The notes beneath the pieces were generated by a model, which saw only the letters and a list, made by a program, of their open reading frames with translations, did no database searches and was not told the origin of the DNA. Shown here piece after piece: positions 1 through 10,897 of a stretch of 64,000 nt of DNA (positions within the stretch are counted from its first letter, which is position 1; each line of letters starts with the position of its first letter). The position numbers were made by a program, and so were the translations under genes. The stretch lies in assembly GCA_024305405.1 (NCBI GenBank), contig JAKNDB010000068.1:11021501-11085500 (forward strand), read 5' to 3'. Source of the DNA: Dirofilaria immitis (Eukaryota > Nematoda > Chromadorea > Rhabditida > Onchocercidae).

Positions 1-154
1 TACGCTGCAACATAAAATAATTCATTTTTGAATTAATTACAGAAAAATTACATAACAAATCATGAAAAAAATCTGACAAAAACAAAATTTTCAGCTGCAT
101 CGAAAGGAAATGTGAGCCTTTAGAATGAAAAAACAAGAGTGAATTCGGTCTTAC

Positions 155-1000
155 GAAATGCTTATAATAATCTCCCATAGCTGACAAAGCGCCACCGAAA
201 GTAGATAAAATCCACAGCAATTTTTCTAGCTGGAAACCTCTAATACAAATAGAAGAAATCCTATAATTCCTGAAAATAATGACAAAAAGTGTTATGTCTG
301 CATTTTAAAGTTTGTTTTAAAGAATGAATTCATTTTGGGTTTTTATTCGTTTTGCATTTGAATAATTAATAACGAAAACGGGTGAAAATCATTAATAAAG
401 AAAATGCACAATGTTATATCAAATTACTTTATAAACAATAGATAAAAACATCATTTACGGACATCATACTCACCATTTATAATCAATTTCATTAACCAAC
501 GGCTCGCGAAAATGAATTACCAAATATACATTCTAAACAGAAATATATAAAAGTTTTCTAAAAAAATTCTGAATTACCAAAATCTATTTTTCAAGTAACG
601 TTTTTACAAATTAAAGCAAATCGTTATAGGAAATTAACTAATCAGAGATGGCAAAGATTTCCCAGTCACATTTAGTATGTGGAATCTCTGTAAGCATAAT
701 TAGGAATTAAATGACGAGTGAAAAAAATAATTACTGTCTTGTATTGTTCAAGAACAGTACTTTCACAATTTAGATTCAATAAATGGAAAACTTCCTTATG
801 ATCCGAAATATTGAAATCCCTCCTCAGAAAACCCAACAATGCTCGTTTCACATATTCTGTCTGAATAGCATAAAGCAATGATACAAGAAAATAAGTCGAT
901 GTTTTCCACCTCACAACCGATTTGCTACCTGGTAATTGATCATCCAGTTTAGCGCAACAAATCTGCTGTGGCATTCGTAAGTCAAGTAATAATGTACCAC
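155..1000 (-). CDS. unidentified protein, internal exons only
   Basis: I do not recognise this gene. Three minus-strand stretches look like exons. The first ends near 718 and begins near 1000; it is open, reads as helical and contains LPGSKSVVRW and YVKRALLGFLRRDF. The second is 474-532 (acceptor TTTCTGTTTAG, donor GTGAGT) and reads VYLVIHFREPLVNEIDYK. The third is 155-239 (acceptor TTTGTATTAG, donor GTAAGA) and reads LLWILSTFGGALSAMGDYY. The intron signals and the clean frames support coding use. However, the join of the second and third pieces gives a TGA codon as read, so either the model or a base is wrong. Neither the start nor the stop codon is located, and the gene may continue off the left edge. 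The TRM10 and RPUSD4-like genes lie upstream on the same strand. Confidence 0.4.
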
Positions 1001-1479
1001 TAATTTTAAACTTCATTGAACATACCTAAAACTAATTCCAAGATATAAAACTAATATCTCCAAGTCAATATCACTGACGAGCAACCTGACATCCTGAAAG
1101 CTTTCCGAACTTGTTGACCTCGTAAAATAACAGTGAAATTATCAAACGATGTCAAAAACTTTCCCGTATCAACACAGACAATAAATCTACAATAATAAAG
1201 GTCATTCTCCTAATAAAGCTACAACGCGCTACAACTGCTCCGAAAGAATCACGAAATCCCAAAGGTGATTCAGTACTTCCATCATAGCTAAGAAAGACTC
1301 AGCAATAAATTCAGGTGGATTCCATCTAATTAAATTTAATTCTCGCTCAAGGATTCCAAATTTTTTCAAATAAAATAGAAACATCCAAGATATGGAAATC
1401 CATCGGAAAAAAATGTTGCACATAGAAGAAATGTAAAAGACACATTGTTTCCAAACTTTATTTTTTCAATAATCGTAAT

Positions 1480-4400
1480 TTATTTAAAGTGTATGTAAAA
1501 AAGACGGTATCGGAGCACAAATATGAATTTTTGCGGGTTTCGTTTGGATAATGGAATAACCATTTCTTTCAAATGTATGTACATTGGTAATCGACGGAAT
1601 GCATTACCTGAAAAAATGATCAATATACATGACTTCGTCAATAAATTCATGAACGAGATTTTCAGCTCGAATGAAAGATATATGTTATAATTTGCTAATC
1701 CAAATTTAATTACTTAACTACCTAAAATCTTATTTATTAAACAACGTATGAAACACAAAGAAGGTCATGCTCAGAGTTTTTCTAAAGGATAGTGAACATA
1801 TATGAAATCATTGCAAATCTAATATAACATTATTCAAATTAAAAAAATCACTAAAATTGCACAAGCTTTACCACAAAAAATATGAAAAGAGGTTACTAGA
1901 AAAAGCGCACAACAGAAACGGATATAAAACCATACATTGTATAAAGGAATGAAAGAGAAATTAAATTACCGGCAATATTTAAATCTTGTAACGCCCTATC
2001 CGATAACCGTGGTGGAATCCCTCTTCCTGCTTCTCGGCGACTATAATTGTATTTCATATCACCGATAATGGGACATGCAATGCCAATACCAAGATGGGCG
2101 CGTATTTGTTCCGGAACGTCTAAAATTCTGCTTTTAACCTTTTAAACAGCCTTTGAAAAAAACGATAAGAAAATAAACTTATTTTCCCTAATAAAATATC
2201 GTATACCACAACAATTTTGAAGCTGTACTCCATATAATTTTTGAATTATCAAAGTATGAACACTTAATTTAATCCTCGAAATGAAACTGGTCATACATCA
2301 ACTAATTAAATTATTATGTAAAACATTTCAGAAAACTAAACTTCCTGATAATGTAAAAGACGTAGCCAGTACCTTCCAGTCTTCGTGATTTAACTCATAT
2401 TTTTTTCAGAAACTGTCAAAATTGAAAAAAGTACCACGATTAACGATACACTCCATATAACTGGTATGATTTTTAGGATCATGCTTGAGAACACGGTAAT
2501 GCGTACTTGCTTCCAAAAACAGGTTGATTTCATTGCTACTGTCTGCATCCAATGGTAGCATCTAAACTAGTTTAAAGAAGTTCAGTAAATAAACCGAATA
2601 AATAACTTTCGAGTTGGAAACAATACTTTTAGACTTCGTCACCTCACAAACATCATCGAAGATTAAAATGTTTTCTGCGTCGTAAAAATTGTTTTTAAGT
2701 TATTTCAAATCATAAATAGTTTTCTATTATCTAATTTCATCTATGGTAAAAAAGGTTGATATTATAAAAATATGATGAATCGAATAGGTAAATGGTTCAG
2801 TTTATACTTATCTGTGGTGAATAAAAAGATTAAAATCAACCATGTAATTATTATTTTTCTCCTACACTTGACAAGAGGAACATTGATAGAAGCTTCTTGA
2901 CGCTCAGGTGCCATATTTGTAATAACACGGTAATATTGCTCTAATAATCCATTATCGTACAGAGCTTTTGTTCTTTCCTGAACATTTTGATTTCTGCAAA
3001 AGAAAAACAAAAATTCAAAATAACATTTCGAAAAAAACTGTTTTTGAAATTAATCCAATTCGGTTTAATGTAGAAAATTAATTCCTCGATATTTTTGATA
3101 CTTAGAAACAAATAGTTTTCTGTTTTTAATTTTCTAAGCTCTAACATTAAATTAATAAAGCGACATGTCTCACTCAAATTTGAAGGAATCAAGGAAGAAA
3201 TAATTTGAAACCAAGTAAAGGAGGAAAAATAAAATATAATCTAAACATAATTTTTTTGATGATAAGTAGTCGACAAAGAAGGAGAAGTATTTTTGCCCAA
3301 ATTCATTAGCGAACGAAAAATAAGAAAAGAGAAAAACAAATAAACTTTGCGAATAATATCACTCCGGTGACAGATTTTGCAATGGATTTTACGATTCGCA
3401 AACAATCGATATGTGGTGTTATTCGAGAAGAAAGTTTGGGAAGAATACGTAACAATTTAGCTTGATTGCTGGGTGCATTTGAACAAATCATTTGATATGG
3501 TTTATCAAATGCAATAAGTTCTTCTGAAAACATAATCGATTTTTGAAAGTGGAAAAGAAATACAAAATGATTGGACTTGGAAGAGAATAAAATGAATAGG
3601 TAATTATGTATAGCAATAAAAAGCAATATCAAGTCTAATTATCTTTGCACATGTCTTATATTAGGAAAGAATAAATAATTATGTATAACAATAATATCGA
3701 GCTAACCATCTTCATAAATAATCCGACTAGCCATTAAATTAACTATATCTTCGTCGCTCATTCTCCACACCGGTTGAATTTCCTCCCATATTTTCCGGAG
3801 TCCTATATCTTTGTAAGTCTTTAAGTTCAAAATTTCCTGCAACATCAATAATTTTCTTCCTCGGAACAATATATCACATACAAAACTTATAATTCTAAAT
3901 AATTTTTTTTACCTTAAGAAATGCAAATTAAACTAGTAGAAATGAGCAAAATTATATATAAATCATATTATTATAATATTCTTACTTGCACTTTCTTCAC
4001 AAAAATAAAAAGCAACAGGACAAAGCTAAAGAATCGTCGGAATGCTCAAGAACTGGCTTTCATATAAAATTAAATAAAAATTATCAACCTTCACAATTAA
4101 CAGTTTGTTCATTTTATCTTATATAAATTAAATTTTCAACAGTTCGAAGAAAAACTGGCGAATTTTTAATTTAAAGATTTCGAAATTACTTTAATATTTT
4201 CTTCTCAGCAATAGTTTAATTTCCCAGTTTTACTGATAAAAATTTACCAATGATCGAATATCCTCCCCATCTGCACTATTTTCATTGCTGTCATATCCAA
4301 TATTATCACTGAAATCTCTGATAAACTAATTCGATGATCACAGTGATTGCATTGTTTTATTCATTTTATGATTTTATGATAATATGGAAGAAATATAACC

Positions 4401-5562
4401 TTAAAAAGGAATATTCACTAAATTGGATGACTTGTTCTAATTATCAACTTCACTGAACGATTGCTCTAGATGTTAAGTTTTTCTACACGTCCGTTTCTAT
4501 TAGTAAAACGAATATCAATGAAGCTAATTTAAAGCAAAATATAAAATGAAAAATCAGAAAAACTGATGTTTTTTAGGATGTTTACAAGTTCCGACACTGG
4601 ATTAATTTAAGACAAATCTCAAGCTGGCAAAAAATTCTTTGAAACTTCACTAGTTCAAACAAAAAAAAGGTATTTCCACTCAAACTATGATGCTTCCTAG
4701 TCATTTCGATGAATCAGTTGTAATGTGATCCCTTTCAACATCGAAACTAGCAGAACTAATTAGAATGAGTCATCTGATTTAACAAGATATTCCCTTTTAA
4801 TGGTAAGATATTTTCTTGATATTATTATAATATTAATGAAACAGTGCAGTCAATGTAGTCAATTCTAAAAAAATTAGATTATGTCTTTAGATTCCACTGG
4901 GAAATTGATCTCAGAAGACTACTTATTAATAATATTGAAAGAATATCATCGGGTCGACAGTATAAACTGTTTTCAGCTTTACATAATCAAAAAAATATTA
5001 AAATTGATATAATCGGCTTCAGAGAAATTATAAGATCTTGTCTCAAACTAGCCATATTCTTCCCACGTAACTATTCCCATTATTTTTCAGAAGATTACTT
5101 TCTTAAATATGGAACACTACCTATAAGCGCTTTGCTTAGATAATATCTCGAACATTCTTATTAGTTCAAATAAATTTTTGCCAAAATTACTTCAACTTTT
5201 AATCTCAGATCGATTGTTTAAGAAATTAACGAAATATGATATATCAACGTAGTATATATTGATGTATCAAACGTAGAATTACTAATTTTGTTATTTCTTC
5301 TCTAGCAAACTCAATATTCTTAAAGTGACTTAAGTAAAACAAGTCGACTAACGACAATAGAATTATTCATATCTGTATCTGAGTTAATTGAATCTTCAAC
5401 CATTTCAGTTTTAATCCAGATAAAATCGATCTGAAAAATATTAGAGTAAAATTTTAACCCAAAATAAGCCGACCTTTGGTCTGAAACGGGACTTTGTTTA
5501 TTTGAAGCTTCACGATACTTTTTGAACGATATCCTTGATCGTGATATGATTGAAGCTTTCAT
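1480..5562 (-). CDS. RPUSD4-like mitochondrial RNA pseudouridine synthase
   Basis: This is a RluA-family pseudouridine synthase, closest to RPUSD4, which acts on mitochondrial rRNA and mRNA. Exons (high to low): 5562-5353, 4317-4248, 3836-3707, 3523-3346, 2993-2868, 2561-2435, 2119-1970, 1607-1480. Diagnostic stretches are RIIYEDEELIAFDKP (start of the synthase fold), YYRVITNMAPERQEASINVPL, EQIRAHLGIGIACPIIGDMKY (the conserved substrate-strand motif) and RLPMYIHLKEMVIPLSK near the C-terminus. The first exon is rich in Arg, Lys and Ser with few acidic residues, as expected for a mitochondrial targeting peptide; the ATG at 5562 was chosen for that reason. Oddities: where the family has HRLDxxTxG the protein reads KSIAKSVTG, so the catalytic Asp is missing. 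The junction 2868/2561 is one base out of phase as read (VPLVK before it, YRVLKHDP after it). It lies downstream of a TRM10-family gene on the same strand. Confidence 0.82.
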
Positions 5563-6239
5563 GTGACGTGGAAGTGGTGTTTCCGTAGCCTCGTGAATAC
5601 CAAAAAATCATCGTTGACGTCCATTTTATGCACTAATTTATAATTTCACTATATTCTTCCTAAATATATAAAACTACATTAAAGAAATCTAAATATACAG
5701 CTGATTTCTCTGAGAGATGGAAACATGAAAAATTCTCACAAAAAAATTCAGTAGTGGAATGAACCATTACGCCATAAGAGAAACAAAAAACTTTATTCTG
5801 AATTCTAGAAAAACACGAATAACAATGAAAACATGGTAAATCATTAATATATCAAACAAAAAGTCCTTAATGGAATTAAAATATCAATCAACAATAAATG
5901 CGATGCACAATAAACAACTCGCGCCATCTATATGTTTTCCCATATTAGAGAATAAACATACCATGTTTTTAAAATTCCATAGAAAAAACACTCAAAATTC
6001 TGTCTCCGAACATTTAATTAGTCCAATGAGTAATGGTTTCCCGAACTGTTTTCAATCGGCCAAAATGCTACATATTTCTTCAACAGTCTTTCAAATATAT
6101 ATCCTAACGAAAATGCCAAAACTGTTTCAGTTTTTTAAGATGCTGACAAAATATATCAAATTACTGAGATCACAAATTAAATTTGTGATTTTATCACTTC
6201 ATAGCCCATTCTCTTAGGCACAACAGCAAGCGCTTCAGT
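5563..6239. other. short intergenic spacer between two same-strand genes
   Basis: This AT-rich spacer separates the TRM10-family stop codon from the RPUSD4-like start. An open frame on the plus strand (5870-6217) has no intron signals, no familiar sequence and the composition of non-coding DNA, so I do not call it a gene. The short distance leaves room for an operon with trans-splicing, but I see no clear splice-leader acceptor next to the start codon. Confidence 0.6.
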
Positions 6240-8765
6240 CTAACTTTTTGAGTAAACATAACGCACAAGAATTTCAACAACTTGATTAATTGTAAGCATC
6301 ACATTGAATGTCCCACTATCACGTCGACGTAGAAATTCTTGTATCGGTAACCGTCGAGCATCCAGGCCTAACTCTTCTGCAAAACAATAAACAAAAATTT
6401 GCTTCCTTTTGAATTTAAGTTACTTAGAATATTCTTTAACTATGCTGTTATAATAATGTTTTTAATTATTACTCCTCACATATAGTCAATTACGAGTCTG
6501 AATCCCGAAGCAATGCTAAATTCTAGCATGTTACCAACATAGTGAGAAAACTCCATATGAAAAGACTACATTTTGAAATATGGTAAAATTAATACTATTC
6601 GAGCATACTTCTGGCAAAGTCAACAAATGAGCTGAGGTATTGTATTTTGTTTGACACAATGATCAAAACGATATTTAATAAAGCAACCACCAATTATGGC
6701 ATCAGAAATTTCGGATTGAGAAACAGAAATTAGTTATTGAGAAGTTAACCTTGCATTGCTCAAGTAATTCATATTCAAATATTTAATCATACTATAAAAT
6801 CAAATAACGAAAAACCTGCTCTATGATAAGACAACGATCCAACTCCAGTTTCATCTACGAGACCACCAATAACATATACTTCGTCAGATTTCACATCCAG
6901 CAATGCCTTAAGTTGCGAATCTGGACTCAAATAAATTATATGATGTTCTGTAGCAAACTGAAATTTTCAGAGAAGAAAATACTATTGCTTATATTGAAAA
7001 TGCAATTAAATTATTTTTACAAATTATTTATATATAAACAGCAAATATCACATATGTAACATGTGGTGCACGAAGTATAAAAGCGACATCTATAATGTTA
7101 AACAGCGATTGTGATTCACTAATTACTACAAATGATTATTATTCTTAAATTAGAAACGTCCCGAAATACCTGAGTTCATTTCTAAAATAAAAAGAATATA
7201 ATGCGATTTGAACTTTACCGATAACTGTGGTTTAACAAGCTAATTCAACGATCCAATTTCAAAATTAGACAGCCAAACCATAAGAAATAAATAACACAGA
7301 CTTGAAATATAATGTGGACCTTACTTCATTTATATTTCTGGTAGAAATAATCCAACTGAAATAATCGAAACCGGATATTTTCCGACGTCCTTCACACAAA
7401 AAACGTTGATCTGGTGAAAGAAGCATAACCTTCAAACCAGGACTCCTGCAAATTTAACTTACCCGGCAATTTTCTTTCAATTTTCTTTTTTTGAGTAAAA
7501 CTATCCATTTAGTTTCTATTCACAAATACAATGTCACAAAATTTGAAAAGTAAGATTCCGTGAGTTCTAAAAAGAAAACCCTGATGCAAATCCTGTATGA
7601 ATATTGATATGATTAACTGTACATGCACAAGTATGTATATATATTATATATGTACGATTACACAATTTACGCACATATGTATATTGCAAATACTACAAAT
7701 TTGACTTATATGAATCATTTTAAGTCACATTTGTAACGCTCAATTAATGATCTGCTGCTGAGAGTATAAAGAAAAACTTTTTACGATGCAGAAAAATCTA
7801 TCAACGCATAATCTTAACGAAATACAATATTTCAAGCATAACCATAACTACAATTAAAGCTTAAACAATAATAAAACAAATTAAAAAGGTATTTTAAACT
7901 CATTGGTTTTTAAAGACTATTCATAGTTGAAAAAAAGTGGAAAGAAAACGAACTTCTTTTGGAGTCCTCAAACACGACCCATTTGCCGAACCAATTTACC
8001 GATTTCTTTGTCACTCATACGTTGCGCGAATCCGAAATCGATGCACACTTGTAAAACAAAACTTAGTGGTTCCTTGATTACCAGATTTTTGCTTGATTTT
8101 TACGATGTCGACGTCTTTCTTTAGATCTGTTTAATCGTCGTCTCTCAATAACTCTAAATTATGATATTAAATATGAAACAGTATCACCAATCTCATCTAT
8201 ATAATACATCCGTTACCTAATAATAGTTGAATGATAATAGCTGAGCATAAATCAGTGCCTTCAAATATTTTCTAAACAAATTATTGAATATAGTATTATT
8301 CCAACATTGCATTTTGACAAAGCATTTTTTTTTATTTTTATTCAGTTAGGCCTTCAAACTAATTCTCCATTTTACTATTCTTTAACACTCATTTTCCTTT
8401 TCCAATTTAAGTGTTTCATTTCTGTATCATAGAAATTCACAGCAACTTAATTTGAATTGGAAAAACTAGCAGGATAAACATATACTATAAACTCATAAAC
8501 AATATTTCTCTTAATCATCAAGTTCTTCTCAATAATAATTTCAAGCTATTTACTGAATAATAGAAAAACAAACTGACTTTTCTTCGCTATTGTTTATCTA
8601 AATATAAAATAAAAAACGATAAAGGCTACTTCATATCTTACCTCATATAGCCTGTTTGTTTACAATAAGTTTTATTTGTGTGAGAGCTGCTGCTGAGTTC
8701 ATTATCTTCCGATTTTCGACTTTCTTCTAATGCATCAAGTAATTCTATGAAACACTCCATACTTC
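6240..8765 (-). CDS. TRM10-family tRNA (guanine/adenine-9 N1) methyltransferase, MRPP1-like
   Basis: This is a SPOUT methyltransferase of the TRM10 family, which methylates N1 of the purine at tRNA position 9. Exons: 8765-8642, 8061-7954, 7445-7325, 6957-6816, 6376-6240 (stop TAG). Family marks in order: VCIDFGFAQRMSDKEIGKLV (the IDxxFxxxMxxKE start of the domain), FATEHHIIYLSPDS, VYVIGGLVDETG (the GGLVD loop with the conserved Asp), RRLPIQEFL and INQVVEILVRY near the end. The short tail and LPIQEFL spacing look more like mitochondrial TRMT10C (MRPP1, part of RNase P) than cytosolic TRMT10A. This assignment is inferred. An in-frame TGA at 7970-7968 falls between QMGR and GLQKK, exactly where relatives read through. 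The N-terminal exon(s) above 8765 were not found. Confidence 0.8.
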
Positions 8766-10612
8766 CTAAACAGAAATTATCCTTAATTATTATAGCACGA
8801 CATATTGAAATCAATACTTCATAAAACCTCAACTCTGAAATTAATCTGCAATTTAATTAGATTAATGTACATGAAAAACGACTTTTCAGATAGTGATTTT
8901 GAGAAACAAAAAAATGAAAAGAATTACAGCCAATATTCAGTAAAATAGATAGTTAAAAGTTAATAAAATGAAGAGTAAAGATAAATAGTTAGACATATTT
9001 TATCAATATTCTGCCAATCTTTTTATTTAATCTTCGCTTCTAGCTAAAACATTATCCGTTACATTTCAAATCATTTTGTTATAACTAAGCCAATCGTTTA
9101 AAGAAATTTTAAATTAAAAAAGATGAAGATAAAAACAAAATATGAGAACACATTCACAAACAGGAAAACTTCAAATCCAATACTATATGAATTCAACGAA
9201 GTAGTCGAAATCTCCGCAATGACCATTTACTAAAGTACACGAAGAGGACATCGCCATAAAGCGAGATCGGTCGGTTGGTTTATACAAAAATTTTACGGGC
9301 CATGTGTGCTGTATGTAACAACTCATGAAAATATTAGTTTTGGGGAGGGAGGGATGAGAGGGGATGAATTTTTGTTCAGGCGTCAACATTGTTGGAGATG
9401 GTATTTTGTACTGGAAATGGAATTAGGAAGGGTTGAGATATTTCTCTATTTTCTATATGAAATCTGAAATTAGCACACTTTCCTTACCATATCCTACTAT
9501 TTAACATTTCTTTAATTTTCTCTATCCTGCAAATAGTAAAATAGATTTATCCATCAGTTTATGTTCACAAAGTCAGCAACATTGTTATTCGATCCGGTAT
9601 ATCGATCAGAAAGTAGATTGTAAAAATAGAAAACTCATAATAATATAATTGCTTTGTTACATCGATAGAGAGTTTTTTTTTTTTTTTTTTTAAAAAAATA
9701 TAAGAGAATTCTAAATTTAATTTCGTAAGAGAATTCTAAATTTAATTTCAAAAGTAAGATAAATTCATCTTCTTCAAATAATAGTCGTACTATTTTTGTG
9801 ATCAAAATAAAGTATAATAATAGGATTGATATTTTCTTCAGTAAGCGTTTTCTCAATTTATTTTGATGTTTCGTCACAAGAATGGTCTAGTGGAATTCGA
9901 GAAAGAAGAATTTTCAACTTTCATTCATTCATTTATTTCTTCTTCCAATATGTAGTATTTCTTATAAAATAAGACAATTAAATAGAAAAGTATTACGTCA
10001 TTTTGAAATTATTCCAATATTTATGCGTATTTAAAGTTTCCAGCGAAAATTGAAAATGAATTGAACATAAAGTACATGAAGTTAGTTAATAATACCTCCA
10101 GTTGCGCTGCGCTCTGAATGAATGTAAATGCATGCGTGCAATATTTATGTGCGTGCATGTGTGTGCCACTGTTCTACGAGAATGACAAGTAACAATGGCA
10201 GTTAGAGGACAGATAAATGTAGCTAACACTTACTTATCACATCCATTTATTAAGATAAAGTCTGAGCACTTTCATCTAACTGTAGTGAACGTTATCCAGC
10301 GGACTCCGTTTTACATCCTTCGCTAGCCAGTAATACCTATCTCATCGGGCTTGCTTTTTCAGTTTGTGCATACACATACACACATACATGCACACATACC
10401 CAAATAAACAAATATGCCAATTGCAGAGAAGTGTTTGAGGCTTTACACCAAATCAATAGAAGTAAGCCAAGAGTAATAACTGGAAGGGAAAGGTTGCGGT
10501 ATGATATGAAAGATAAGGCATGGACAATTGAGGAGAGCCTAAAACCTTTTTTTTGTTCTTGGATGTCTATTATCGAGACTTGGCAAAGTTAAGCATAGTC
10601 AGGTTTCAGTAA
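8766..10612. other. divergent intergenic region between TRM10-family gene and ida-1
   Basis: No gene can be supported here. It must contain the promoter of ida-1 and the missing 5' end of the TRM10-family gene. About 9180-9400 and 10080-10360 are visibly less AT-rich than their surroundings; the first holds a purine-rich block (GGGGAGGGAGGGATGAGAGG) and an open minus frame of 68 codons that could be a first exon, but nothing in it is familiar. A T-run of about 20 sits at 9672-9691. A 24-bp unit with AAGAGAATTCTAAATTT is repeated in tandem at 9701-9724 and 9726-9749. Confidence 0.5.
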
Positions 10613-10621
10613 TGCACACAC

Positions 10622-10670
<49 letters not shown>

Positions 10671-10757
10671 TATACATATACATACATACATACATACATG
10701 CACACACACACACACACACACATACACACACACATACACACAAATACACACACGCAA
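10613..10757. repeat. CA/CATA microsatellite upstream of ida-1
   Basis: The tract starts as a (CACATA) hexanucleotide repeat, passes through CATA repeats and then becomes a plain CA repeat. It sits about 150 bp before the ida-1 start codon. Smaller pieces of the same type lie at 10368-10405. All long open frames over it on both strands (poly-His/Thr, poly-Cys/Val) are by-products of the repeat. Confidence 0.95.
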
Positions 10758-10897
10758 ACGCATACGCATGCATAGATGCATACACATAGAGCAGCTTAGT
10801 TGTCATGTGCAAAATAGGCTTGCTGTGTAATCTTCTCCAGTCCAAAACGAGACACTGCTAGTTGAAAGGTTGCAAATGGCGACAAGCGGTTGACGGT

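Noticed and set aside
5870..6217. Plus-strand 115-codon open frame
   Set aside because: It lies antisense in a spacer between two minus-strand genes, has random-looking composition and no motif.
9183..9389. Minus-strand 68-codon open frame upstream of the TRM10-family gene
   Set aside because: Position suits a first exon, but it is not followed by a donor in phase and the protein is not familiar.
10599..10845. His/Thr- and Cys/Val-repeat open frames on both strands
   Set aside because: Simple translation of the CA/CATA microsatellite.
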